DNA from: Acidimicrobiales bacterium
GTDB taxonomy: Bacteria > Actinomycetota > Acidimicrobiia > Acidimicrobiales > Acidimicrobilacustridaceae
Length of the DNA: 15,212 nucleotides
Direction: 5' to 3'
Assembly (NCBI GenBank): GCA_023261915.1
Contig: JALRFT010000226.1
Span: 1-15,212 of the forward strand
This document shows, piece by piece, positions 6,719 through 13,593 of the stretch. The position numbers were made by a program, and so were the translations under genes. The notes below the pieces were generated by a model. That model was not told where the DNA came from, ran no database searches, and saw only the letters and a list, made by a program, of their open reading frames with translations. Each line of letters opens with the position of its first letter. Positions within the stretch are counted from its first letter, which is position 1.

Positions 6719-7174
6719 CTAATCAAACGTCGAGGATCTCGAGGCAATCCCCGACCCGTGATGGGCCACCATCAACCAGCGTCCACCGACCCGGACGTAG
6801 ACGTTCAGGGCAGCCACCGTTCCCGCCGACCGGCCATCGGAGAGGTCACCCGGCACCAGATGTTCCTCAAGTGCCACCCAAGCCGTGTCGCCGGAGACCG
6901 ACGCATGCTCGTCAGTGATGATGAACTGCAGCGGCTGGCCGCCGGAGAACAGCGCCATCCAACTCGCTGAAACCTTCGCCCACCCTTGGAGCGGCTCCCA
7001 TCCCGGGTGAACACAGGTCACCCGGTCCGAGTGCTCCCACAGATCGCTCATGGCGTCGAGGTCAGTGGATTCAAAGGCCCGATAGAACTCACGATTCACT
7101 TCAAGGACGGCGTGAACGTCGCTCTCCGACGGTGGGGACGGATTGCCGGCAGCTGCCGATGGGTCACCAGTCAC
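6719..7174 (-). CDS. NTF2/SnoaL-like fold protein
   Basis: 151 residues from GTG 7174. After a low-complexity Gly/Pro/Ser-rich leader (about 18 residues) comes a single cone-shaped alpha+beta domain. Its order is a long helix with VNREFYRAFESTDLDAM, a VTCVHPGWEPLQG turn, a SWMALF helix and a strand set ending in VGGRWLMVAHHGSG. The HPGW...G...SW pattern is typical of SnoaL-like or SgcJ/EcaC-type members of the NTF2 superfamily. These proteins bind small ligands or act as isomerases or hydrolases, but the superfamily does not predict one reaction. The chosen GTG lies 6 bases after a TAnnnT element, which supports a leaderless start. It is divergent from the alpha/beta hydrolase, with a 74-base gap. 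Confidence 0.82.
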   Translation of the reverse strand: MTGDPSAAAGNPSPPSESDVHAVLEVNREFYRAFESTDLDAMSDLWEHSDRVTCVHPGWEPLQGWAKVSASWMALFSGGQPLQFIITDEHASVSGDTAWVALEEHLVPGDLSDGRSAGTVAALNVYVRVGGRWLMVAHHGSGIASRSSTFD

Positions 7175-7180
7175 CCCGCC

Positions 7181-7186
7181 ACCCTA
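7181..7186 (-). promoter_or_regulatory. -10 element of a leaderless promoter for the NTF2-like gene
   Basis: Minus-strand TAGGGT (TAnnnT) ends exactly 6 bases before GTG 7174, the same spacing as at the phosphodiesterase gene. No Shine-Dalgarno better than a G-rich run is present. Confidence 0.45.
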
Positions 7187-7248
7187 GGCCCCGATACACA
7201 AACCCGACAGAGGCATTGCCGCCTCCCTCGGGGTGAAAGACTGGGGAC

Positions 7249-8130
7249 ATGGATAGCGAACCCCGACGTGTGACTTCGACCGGCGGGGTGGAGGTCGCCG
7301 TATTCGAACTCGAGGTGGCCACTACCGGCGCCCCTGAGGTCCTCGCTGCACACGCCACCGGATTCCACGCGCTGGTGTGGGGCCCATTAGGCCAACGCCT
7401 TCACGAGCGGACTGGTTGCGGCGTGGTCGCACCGGACCTGCGTGGTCATGGCATGACTTCGCTGCCGGGCGACGTCGTCCTCGACTGGGACGGCTTCGCC
7501 GACGACGTCCTCGCCACCGTCGATGCCCTCGGCCTGACCGCCCCCATCGGTGTCGGTCACTCCAAAGGTGGCGCTGCTCTCCTGCGGGCCGAGGCTCGTC
7601 GGCCGGGTACGTTCGCCGGTCTGTGGTGTTTCGAACCTGTGGTGTTCCCCGCCGAGTTCGACCGAGTGCGCTTTGAGGACAACCCCCTCGCCGCCGGAGC
7701 ACTGCGACGACGCGACGTCTTCCTGTCCCGGGAGGACGCCCTCGCCAACTACGCCTCCAAACCACCTCTGGGGAACCTCGACCCTCGCGTGCTCAAGGCG
7801 TACGTCGACCACGGCCTCACCCCCGTCGATCCCGACGACCCGGGTGGCCCGGTGCGGCTGCGGTGCCGTCCCGAGGTGGAGGCCGAGACCTATCGCATGG
7901 GTACCGCCCACAACACCTTCGAATTCCTCGGTGCCGTGGCCTGCCCCTCCGTCATCGCCCGTGGCGGGCCCAACCCCCCGGGCCCCGGAAACTTCGCCGA
8001 CCAGATCGCTGAAGTCATCCCCCACGGGCGACTCGTCACCTACCCCGATCTTGGCCACTTTGGCCCGCTCACCCACCCCGAACTGATCGCTGATGACATC
8101 GCCGCGTTCATCAACGACACCCTCGCCTAG
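7249..8130 (+). CDS. alpha/beta hydrolase
   Basis: 293 residues from ATG 7249. Typical alpha/beta-hydrolase fold landmarks appear in order: oxyanion region AHATGFH (34-40), VVAPDLRGHG (59-68), nucleophile elbow GHSKG with Ser105, a cap region (about 130-215) and the catalytic histidine His270 in PDLGHFGPLTHPE. The acidic member of the triad is not obvious; the usual strand ends in VIARGGPNPP (235-244) without an Asp, so it may lie elsewhere. Substrates of such proteins range from esters and lactones to epoxides; none can be assigned here. A near-consensus AAGACT (7237-7242) lies 6 bases before the ATG, a weaker version of the leaderless -10 seen at neighbouring genes. It is followed after 10 bases by the PAP2 gene. 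Confidence 0.87.
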   Translation: MDSEPRRVTSTGGVEVAVFELEVATTGAPEVLAAHATGFHALVWGPLGQRLHERTGCGVVAPDLRGHGMTSLPGDVVLDWDGFADDVLATVDALGLTAPIGVGHSKGGAALLRAEARRPGTFAGLWCFEPVVFPAEFDRVRFEDNPLAAGALRRRDVFLSREDALANYASKPPLGNLDPRVLKAYVDHGLTPVDPDDPGGPVRLRCRPEVEAETYRMGTAHNTFEFLGAVACPSVIARGGPNPPGPGNFADQIAEVIPHGRLVTYPDLGHFGPLTHPELIADDIAAFINDTLA

Positions 8131-8133
8131 CAT
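8128..8133 (+). promoter_or_regulatory. -10 element of a leaderless promoter for the PAP2 gene
   Basis: TAGCAT (TAnnnT) ends 7 bases before GTG 8141. Its first three bases are the TAG stop codon of the hydrolase gene, so the promoter and the upstream stop share sequence. Confidence 0.45.
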
Positions 8134-8140
8134 CACCGCT

Positions 8141-8755
8141 GTGTACGACCCTTCTGCCGAAGAGCCGGATCACCTCTCCGGGGCAAGCGAAACCACTGAC
8201 GCACCCGAAGGTCTCCTCGATCGCATCGAGGCCATCCGCCAGCTCGACGAGACTGTGGACCGGGCATTCGATCGCATCCGGGGCAACCCCGTTGCCGACC
8301 GAGCCTTCTATGCCATCACCGAACTGGGTGACTTCGGACTGTTGTGGATGCTGATCGGTGCGGTCCGGGCGCTGCGCGGGGACGAGGAGATCGAGGAGTT
8401 CGTGCGGCTCGCCGTTGCCATGGGCGTCGAATCGGTGCTCGTGAACGGCATCATCAAGACGGCCTTCAAGCGGGAGCGACCGGTCACCCAACAGGAGCGG
8501 CCGCACAACCTGCGCATCCCACTCACCACCAGCTTCCCCTCCGGTCACGCCTCATCGGCCATGACCGCGGCGATCCTCCTCGGTCAGGGACGACGCACCG
8601 CTCCGCTCTATGTCGCCCTCGGCCTGATGGTGGCATTCAGTCGGGTGTACGTGCGCATCCACCACGCGTCGGACGTCCTCGGAGGCCTCGCCGTGGGAGC
8701 GGTCCTTGGGAAGGTGGCCACGAAGATCTGGCCGGGGCCGCGGGGACGACGCTAG
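8141..8755 (+). CDS. PAP2-family membrane phosphatase
   Basis: 204 residues from GTG 8141. This start avoids a 38-base overlap with the hydrolase that an ATG at 8093 would create, and it has the TAnnnT element 7 bases upstream. The three PAP2 motifs are complete: K-x6-RP at 106-114 (KTAFKRERP), PSGH at 133-136, and SR-x5-H-x3-D with Arg168, His174 and Asp178. Hydrophobic segments lie near 65-75 (FGLLWMLIGAV), around 154-167 and 179-190, so it is probably a membrane protein with the active site at the membrane face. Family members dephosphorylate phosphatidate, undecaprenyl diphosphate or polyprenyl phosphates. The N-terminal 40 residues are acidic and probably disordered. The substrate cannot be read from the sequence; an undecaprenyl-diphosphate or lipid phosphate role is the usual guess. 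Confidence 0.88.
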   Translation: MYDPSAEEPDHLSGASETTDAPEGLLDRIEAIRQLDETVDRAFDRIRGNPVADRAFYAITELGDFGLLWMLIGAVRALRGDEEIEEFVRLAVAMGVESVLVNGIIKTAFKRERPVTQQERPHNLRIPLTTSFPSGHASSAMTAAILLGQGRRTAPLYVALGLMVAFSRVYVRIHHASDVLGGLAVGAVLGKVATKIWPGPRGRR

Positions 8756-8795
8756 GGGCGTCGTGCCGTTCGGTCAGTAGAGCGAGGTCCCCGCC

Positions 8796-8996
8796 TCAGT
8801 TGGCTGAGCCGGTCACCTCAAGATCGACGGGCACCTGAGGCTGAATCTCGGACACCAGCACGCTCCGGACATCGAGCAGCAGGTTGGCCACCTCGTCGGT
8901 GGAAACCAGGCCTCGATCCAGCATGCCGGTCAGCCCCCGGTCAATGAGGGCCACGGCCTCGGTGATCACATCAGTGCGCTCTTGGGTCTGCGTCAT
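8796..8996 (-). CDS. small helical protein of unknown function, 66 residues
   Basis: I do not recognise the family. The ATG at 8996 has AGGAG (minus strand, plus-strand bases 9002-9006) five bases upstream, a textbook Shine-Dalgarno that rules out the longer reading starting at 9077. The protein is predicted mostly alpha-helical: an ITEAVALIDRGLTGMLDRGLV helix pair broken by STDEV, then an LLLDVRSVLVSEI helix, and a short acidic tail ending in GSAN. It has no cysteines, signal peptide or membrane segment. Its size and amphipathic helices would suit a small dimer or partner protein, which is inference. It is convergent with the PAP2 gene, with 40 bases between the two stops. Confidence 0.7.
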   Translation of the reverse strand: MTQTQERTDVITEAVALIDRGLTGMLDRGLVSTDEVANLLLDVRSVLVSEIQPQVPVDLEVTGSAN

Positions 8997-9001
8997 CGCT
9001 A

Positions 9002-9006
9002 CTCCT
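9002..9006 (-). promoter_or_regulatory. ribosome binding site of the 66-residue protein
   Basis: Minus-strand AGGAG is five bases before ATG 8996. Together with the absence of any such signal at the upstream alternative starts, it decides the start codon. Confidence 0.65.
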
Positions 9007-9100
9007 GATCTCCTGGGCCGAACGGGCACTGGCCCGCCGATCGGGGTACCGACCGTGCCGTCACCGTAGCGCCTCACAGCGTCACTCCACCGTCACCTTT

Positions 9101-9110
9101 TGTTAAATGA
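9101..9110. promoter_or_regulatory. AT-rich island in the divergent gap
   Basis: TGTTAAATGA, preceded by TTTT, stands out in a gap that is otherwise strongly GC-rich (8997-9199). It lies between the minus-strand 66-residue gene and the plus-strand LLM gene and may be a promoter or a DNA-bending region. No -35/-10 pair with correct spacing could be fitted. A minus-strand TACGGT at 9063-9068 is a possible -10 for the small gene. Confidence 0.3.
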
Positions 9111-9187
9111 TGGCGACGAAGGTCACCCTCGGCGACCAACCCCGCCACTGGAGGCGACCCGGTTCCGGGGTGATTGCGCCCAGCACG

Positions 9188-9193
9188 TAGCAT
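9188..9193 (+). promoter_or_regulatory. -10 element of a leaderless promoter for the LLM-SDR-small-protein set
   Basis: TAGCAT (TAnnnT) ends exactly 6 bases before ATG 9200, and the intervening bases CCCGAG are not a Shine-Dalgarno sequence. The coupled genes behind it would be read from this promoter. Confidence 0.5.
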
Positions 9194-9199
9194 CCCGAG

Positions 9200-10201
9200 A
9201 TGAGCACGCCCCGGGGTGTCACCTTCGCCTCGTTCCAGGCCCTCGGTCCCGACAAGGCCCTGACCGCCGCCCGCTGGGCCTCCGAACTTGGGTTCGAATC
9301 GTTCTGGACAGCCGAGACAACCGGGCCTGAGGCGTTCTCCACCCTTGCGGCCGTAGGAGCGGCCAGTGGCGGCCTCGACCTCGGTACGGGGGTACTGGCG
9401 CTGCAACTGCGTGACCCCTCTCTCACCGCCATGGGTGCGGCCACCGTCGCTGCACTCCATCCTGACCAGGACGTACTGGTCGGCATCGGGATCTCGTCTC
9501 CTGTGGTCACCACCCAGTGGCATGGGGTCCCCTACGGAGACCGCCCGCTCGGAAGGGTCAGGGAATTCGTTGAAGTCCTTCGGGCCTGCCTGTCGGGTGA
9601 GGCCGTCAATCACGACGGCGAGCACTACCACCTGCGGCGATTCCGGCTCGGCGTGCGACTCGGAGAACGTCGGCCCCGCATCGTGATCGGCGCACTCAAC
9701 GAACGCATGCTCGCACTCGCCGGAGAGGTTGCCGACGGTGTGCTGCTCAACTACTTGCCGGCTTCCGCCGTGCCGTGGTGCGTTGAACAGGTTCGCGCCG
9801 GCGAGGCAGCCGCCGGTCGAGCGGCGGGAGCCTGCACGGTCTACGCCTACGTACACGTCGGAGTGTGCGAGCGCTCCGACGGCATCGATGCCGCCCGCAA
9901 AGACCTCTTCTCCTATGTCGTGGTTGATGCCTACGCCAACGCCTTTCGGCGAGCCGGCTTCGGCGATGAGGTTGACGCCGTGCGGGCCGCCCACGCCCGC
10001 AAAGACCGGGACGGGGCGCTCGCCGCCGTGTCAGACGCCATGGTCGACGCCATCGACATCATGGGAAACGCCCACGAGGTTGGTGCCGCCGTCGAGGCCT
10101 ATGAGAGCGCCGGGGTGGACCACCCCGTCATCATGCCGATGCCGTGGGGACCCGATCGGATGGGCGTCGTGCGCGCCACCATGGAAGCGACCGCACCATG
10201 A
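9200..10201 (+). CDS. LLM-class (probably F420-dependent) oxidoreductase
   Basis: 333 residues, a luciferase-like TIM barrel. Landmarks are the first strand GVTFASFQ (6-13), a KALTAARWASELGFESFW helix and strand (19-36), LGTGVLALQLRDP (61-72), the phosphate-binding loop area VGIGISSPV (94-102), a YHLRRF hairpin (143-148), and IVIGALNERMLALAGEVADGVLLNY (161-185), a strong family signature. Most actinobacterial members with this pattern use reduced or oxidised F420 rather than FMN, but the cofactor is inference. They reduce or oxidise ketones, alcohols, imines or unsaturated lipids. The TGA overlaps the ATG of the following SDR (ATGA), so the two are translationally coupled and probably act on the same substrate. 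Confidence 0.88.
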   Translation: MSTPRGVTFASFQALGPDKALTAARWASELGFESFWTAETTGPEAFSTLAAVGAASGGLDLGTGVLALQLRDPSLTAMGAATVAALHPDQDVLVGIGISSPVVTTQWHGVPYGDRPLGRVREFVEVLRACLSGEAVNHDGEHYHLRRFRLGVRLGERRPRIVIGALNERMLALAGEVADGVLLNYLPASAVPWCVEQVRAGEAAAGRAAGACTVYAYVHVGVCERSDGIDAARKDLFSYVVVDAYANAFRRAGFGDEVDAVRAAHARKDRDGALAAVSDAMVDAIDIMGNAHEVGAAVEAYESAGVDHPVIMPMPWGPDRMGVVRATMEATAP

Positions 10202-11010
10202 CTGGCGATCTGACCGACAAGGTGGTTGTCGTCACCGGTGGCGGCAGCGGGATCGGTGAGGCGTTGTGTCGCCATCTGGCGCAACACCACCCTGCCGCAG
10301 TGGCCGTCGTCGACCGAGACCCGTCGACCGCACAGGCAACGGCTGAGCGCCTAGGTGCGGTCGGCCACGCCTTCCCCGCTGACCTGGCCTCCGAAGAAGC
10401 CACTCTCGGCGTGATCACCCAGATCACCGAGGAGGTGGGGCCCATCGACGTGTGGTGTGGCAACGCCGGCATCTTTACCTTCGGCGGTTTCGAGGTCCCC
10501 ACCGAATCATGGAATCAGGCGTGGAACGTGAATGTCATGGCCCACGTGTGGGCTGCCCGCCGACTCGTCCCCGACATGACCGCTCGTGGGGGTGGCCGGT
10601 TCCTCGTCACCGCCTCGGCGGCGGGCCTGCTCGCCCAGATCGGCTCAGCCCCCTATTCCGTGACCAAACACGCTGCCGTGGCGTTCGCCGAGTGGCTGTC
10701 CATCACCCACGGTGACGACGGTATCGAGGTGACCCTGGTGTGCCCCCAGGCCGTTGCCACGGCCATGACGGCGGGAGTTCCCGGCGGAGGGGTGGCAGGA
10801 GTCGATGGCATGCTCTCCGCCGACGAGGTCGCCGCTGCTGCTGTCGACGGAATGCTCGCTGGAGAGTTCCTTGTCCTCCCCCACCCCGAGGTGGCCGCCT
10901 ACGCCCGCCGACGCGCCGAAGACCCCGGTCGATGGCTGGCCGGCATGCGGAGACTGCAACAGCGCTTCGTGGGAGGAATCGGTCCCCGCGACGACCGGAA
11001 CCAACCGTGA
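10198..11010 (+). CDS. short-chain dehydrogenase/reductase (SDR)
   Basis: 270 residues from the ATG at 10198, chosen because its ATGA overlap with the LLM stop is typical of coupled genes; an upstream in-frame start at 10144 would overlap the LLM gene by 58 bases. Classical SDR motifs: TGGGSGIG at 13-20, Asp39 after the second strand (VVDRD), which favours NAD(H) over NADP(H), NAG at 89-91, and the catalytic Ser140, Tyr153 and Lys157 in YSVTK. The C-terminal part (about 195-270) is less typical and carries an Arg-rich helix. It would oxidise an alcohol or reduce a ketone; with the adjacent LLM enzyme it could handle successive steps on one lipid or terpenoid-like substrate. That pathway is not identified. 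Confidence 0.9.
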   Translation: MTGDLTDKVVVVTGGGSGIGEALCRHLAQHHPAAVAVVDRDPSTAQATAERLGAVGHAFPADLASEEATLGVITQITEEVGPIDVWCGNAGIFTFGGFEVPTESWNQAWNVNVMAHVWAARRLVPDMTARGGGRFLVTASAAGLLAQIGSAPYSVTKHAAVAFAEWLSITHGDDGIEVTLVCPQAVATAMTAGVPGGGVAGVDGMLSADEVAAAAVDGMLAGEFLVLPHPEVAAYARRRAEDPGRWLAGMRRLQQRFVGGIGPRDDRNQP

Positions 11011-11294
11011 CCAAACACCAGGCTTCCTCACAAGCCGCCGCCGATCTCGCCCGGGTCGGTCTCAGCGCGGGCGAGCAGGTGCGGTTTCGACGCCGGCCCT
11101 CGGCACGCTGGTCCACGGGCATCGTGGAACGACTCGAGCGTGACGGCTCCGTCGGCCTCCGCGATCCCAAGGGGGCCGCAGTCGCCATCACCGTCGCCCG
11201 CATCGAGGTGAACCGAGAGGGGCCTCGGGGCGGTTCAGTGTGGGAACCGCTCGCCGACCGCCTCGCCCGCAACGAACAACTCCGCCTCCTGTAG
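11007..11294 (+). CDS. conserved small basic protein of unknown function, 95 residues
   Basis: Begins at GTG 11007, whose GTGA overlaps the SDR stop at 11008-11010, indicating coupling. The N-terminal 20 residues are a polar, alanine-rich helix. After it comes a beta-rich segment with VRFRRRPSARWSTGIVERLERDGSVGLRD and a KGAAVAI strand, which resembles a small SH3/Tudor-like barrel. The end, GPRGGSVWEPLADRLARNEQLRLL, resembles tails I associate with actinobacterial hypothetical proteins. No catalytic residue pattern, cysteine or membrane segment is present. The many arginines would suit nucleic-acid or phosphate binding, but that is inference. It is the third gene of the LLM-SDR set. Confidence 0.8.
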   Translation: MTKHQASSQAAADLARVGLSAGEQVRFRRRPSARWSTGIVERLERDGSVGLRDPKGAAVAITVARIEVNREGPRGGSVWEPLADRLARNEQLRLL

Positions 11295-11321
11295 TCCCCG
11301 GCAGTGAGGGCGCCGGCCCGC

Positions 11322-11327
11322 TACGGT
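11322..11327 (+). promoter_or_regulatory. -10 element of a leaderless promoter for the DUF7064-like gene
   Basis: TACGGT ends 7 bases before ATG 11335. It suggests that this gene also has its own promoter, although it lies only 40 bases downstream of the coupled set. Confidence 0.45.
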
Positions 11328-11334
11328 GCCTCTC

Positions 11335-12339
11335 ATGGAGATCCGCTGCGAACCCGCTGACGAGTTCCCTCATGAGATCGGACCCGAAGAGCACTTCAAC
11401 GAGTCCGTCTACACCAACTGCTTCGACCCAAGGACGGGTCTCGGGGCCTTCTTCCGGCTTGGCAATCGCCCCAACGAGGGCCGCGGGGAGGTCACCGTCT
11501 GCCTCTGGCTCCCCGATGGCCGTGTGGCGTTCAGCTTCGCCCGACCGAAGGTCGAAGGAAACGAATTCCGGTCCGCAGGTCTCACCTTCAAAGTTGTCGA
11601 ACCCTTCGAGCATCTCGAGGTCACCTACAGCGGTGACGTCCTGGTCCTCGCCGATCCCATGGTCCTCGAGGACCCTCGCAAGGCATTCACCGAGTCCCCG
11701 ACTGCCCACGTCGAGGCAGAGATCACCCTGCGGGCCATCAGCACCATGTTCGGGGGTGAACCCACCGAGCGCATCGAACGGCCGGGCGAAGAGTTCGCCA
11801 AGGGTCACACCGAACAGCTTGTGCGAGCCACCGGGCACATCACGGTCGATGGGGAGCGACACGAACTCGACGGTGCTGGATTGCGGGACCACTCGTGGGG
11901 GCCGCGCACCTGGCAGGCCCCGTGGTGGTACCGGTGGCTCACTGGCAACATCGGTGAGGACTGCGGCTTCATGCTGAGCCGCATCGGTCGACGCGACAAC
12001 GAAGGGGTGCGAGCCGGATTCGTTTGGGATGACGGAACCCTGCACCTGTGCAACCACGCCGAGATCTCCACCACATGGGACGACTCGGGCCAGTTCCCCG
12101 AGCGCATCGAAGCCCTCCTTGCGGTGCGGGACGGCGACGGGACCGTGCGTCGTGAGTGGCGGATCACCGGCGAATCATCGAGGACGGTGCCCCTGCGTAA
12201 CCGTCGCGAGGGCATGACCACCCGAATCGCCGAGGCCCCGACCCGCTGGACCCTCGGCGACGGTCGGACCGGACAGGGAATTGCCGAGTATCTCGATCAG
12301 GTCATCGACGGTCGACCCGTCGGACTCGACGAGAGCTGA
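11335..12339 (+). CDS. lipocalin-like protein of the DUF7064/AttH (hydroxyneurosporene-synthase-like) type
   Basis: 334 residues from ATG 11335; a GTG nine bases upstream is possible but has the worse -10 spacing. It is rich in beta strands, without a signal peptide or transmembrane helix, and appears to be two calycin-like halves. The first contains a FNESVYTNCFD opening typical of the group, then alternating strands. The second has the hallmark RDHSWGPRTW (184-193) after GAGL, then WWYRWLTG. The RDHSWG motif is shared by carotenoid 1,2-hydratase-like (CrtC) and AttH proteins and by many actinobacterial proteins found among lipid and steroid catabolic genes. The reaction is not established for this branch; a hydratase, isomerase or lipid-binding function are all possible. 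It follows the LLM-SDR set, which suggests a shared lipidic or isoprenoid substrate. Confidence 0.78.
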   Translation: MEIRCEPADEFPHEIGPEEHFNESVYTNCFDPRTGLGAFFRLGNRPNEGRGEVTVCLWLPDGRVAFSFARPKVEGNEFRSAGLTFKVVEPFEHLEVTYSGDVLVLADPMVLEDPRKAFTESPTAHVEAEITLRAISTMFGGEPTERIERPGEEFAKGHTEQLVRATGHITVDGERHELDGAGLRDHSWGPRTWQAPWWYRWLTGNIGEDCGFMLSRIGRRDNEGVRAGFVWDDGTLHLCNHAEISTTWDDSGQFPERIEALLAVRDGDGTVRREWRITGESSRTVPLRNRREGMTTRIAEAPTRWTLGDGRTGQGIAEYLDQVIDGRPVGLDES

Positions 12340-12350
12340 CCCGCTCGTCG

Positions 12351-13592
12351 TCAGATCTGGCGAATAATCTCGACTCGGGTGCCCGCCGCGTTGGCGTCCT
12401 CGCCCTTCTCCTCGAGCAGGGCCTGACGATCAGCTTCAGCCTCGACAGCGGCCGACTCGTCAGCCCGGGCCAGAGCCGCCTCCACCCCGTCGTCGGCGAT
12501 GATGTGGGCCCACTCCACGAGAGCGTCAACCATCTGATCCTCGGGAACGACGCGAACCACCTGCCCCTTGACGAACAAGTGTCCCCGACGACGGCCGGCG
12601 GCGATGCCGAGATCAGCCTCACGGGCCTCACCTGGCCCATTGACGACACACCCCATCACCGCCACCTGTATCGGCAGGCCAAGATCCGACAGCGCCGACT
12701 GCGCCTTCTCAGCGACCTCGATGACGTCGACCTCAGCCCGCCCACATGACGGGCAGGCGATGAGGTCGAGGCCCTTGCGTTCACGGAGTCCCATCGACTC
12801 GAGCAGTACCCGACCGGCGCGAGCCTCCTCGACGGGGTCGGCAGTCAGTGAGAAGCGGATGGTGTCACCGATCCCCTCGGCCAGAAGCGTCGCAATACCG
12901 GCGGTGGCCTTGACGAGACCTCCGGGAAGAGGCCCGGCTTCGGTCACACCGAGGTGCAGTGGTACCGATCGTCCTTCGTCGTCGACAAAGAAAGGGTCAT
13001 CGGCCATCAACCGATAGGCCTCAATCATGAGGGCCACATTGGAGGCCTTCACGGAGATCTTCACATCGTCGAACCCAACCTCACGAAACAGGGCCATCTC
13101 GCGCCGCGCCGACTCGACCATGGCTGCTGCGGTCACCTGCCCGCCGTACCGCTCATAGAGCTCCGGATCCAAGGAGCCACCGTTGACACCGATTCGGATG
13201 GGAACCCCCCGGTCACGGGAGGCCTCGGCCACCGCCTTGATGTGTTCGGGACGCCGGATATTGCCCGGGTTCAGTCGCAGACAATGCACGCCAGCCTCGA
13301 GGGCGGCAAGCGCCATCCGATACTGGTGATGGATATCGGCCACGATCGGAACCGGAGAACGGGGAACGATGTGCGCCAATCCCTCGGCTGCGTCAGTGTC
13401 ATTGCACGTGCAGCGAACAATGTCGGCTCCGGCAGCAGCGAGCGCATAGATCTGGGCGAGCGTCCCGTCGACATCAGCGGTCTTGGTGGTCGTCATTGAT
13501 TGCACGGTGATCGGGGCGCCACCACCAACAGGGACGTTCCCCACCATGATCTGACGCGTGGGGCGGCGTGGGAATGCTGCAGACGGCTGCAT
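12351..13592 (-). CDS. ispG: 4-hydroxy-3-methylbut-2-en-1-yl diphosphate synthase (IspG/GcpE)
   Basis: 413 residues from ATG 13592. Converts MEcPP to HMBPP in the penultimate step of the MEP isoprenoid pathway, using a [4Fe-4S] cluster. The TIM-barrel part shows PITVQSMTTTKTADVDGT (27-44), ADIVRCTCNDT (56-66), VADIHHQYRMAL (84-95) and LRLNPGN (105-111). The C-terminal cluster domain has Cys280 and Cys283 (CPSCGR), Cys315 (MGCVVNGPGEA) and Glu322, the complete ligand set. Residues after about 370 form an acidic, Ala/Glu-rich helical tail longer than in many IspG proteins. It begins one base after the RseP stop, without its own Shine-Dalgarno, so it is translated by coupling. A longer reading starting at 13766 would overlap the RseP gene and is not real. 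Confidence 0.96.
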   Translation of the reverse strand: MQPSAAFPRRPTRQIMVGNVPVGGGAPITVQSMTTTKTADVDGTLAQIYALAAAGADIVRCTCNDTDAAEGLAHIVPRSPVPIVADIHHQYRMALAALEAGVHCLRLNPGNIRRPEHIKAVAEASRDRGVPIRIGVNGGSLDPELYERYGGQVTAAAMVESARREMALFREVGFDDVKISVKASNVALMIEAYRLMADDPFFVDDEGRSVPLHLGVTEAGPLPGGLVKATAGIATLLAEGIGDTIRFSLTADPVEEARAGRVLLESMGLRERKGLDLIACPSCGRAEVDVIEVAEKAQSALSDLGLPIQVAVMGCVVNGPGEAREADLGIAAGRRRGHLFVKGQVVRVVPEDQMVDALVEWAHIIADDGVEAALARADESAAVEAEADRQALLEEKGEDANAAGTRVEIIRQI

Positions 13593-13593
13593 G

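Noticed and set aside
8997..9077. Longer form of the small minus-strand gene starting at 9077
   Set aside because: The added residues are Pro/Gly/Arg-rich, no ribosome binding site precedes them, and AGGAG is correctly placed for the internal ATG at 8996.
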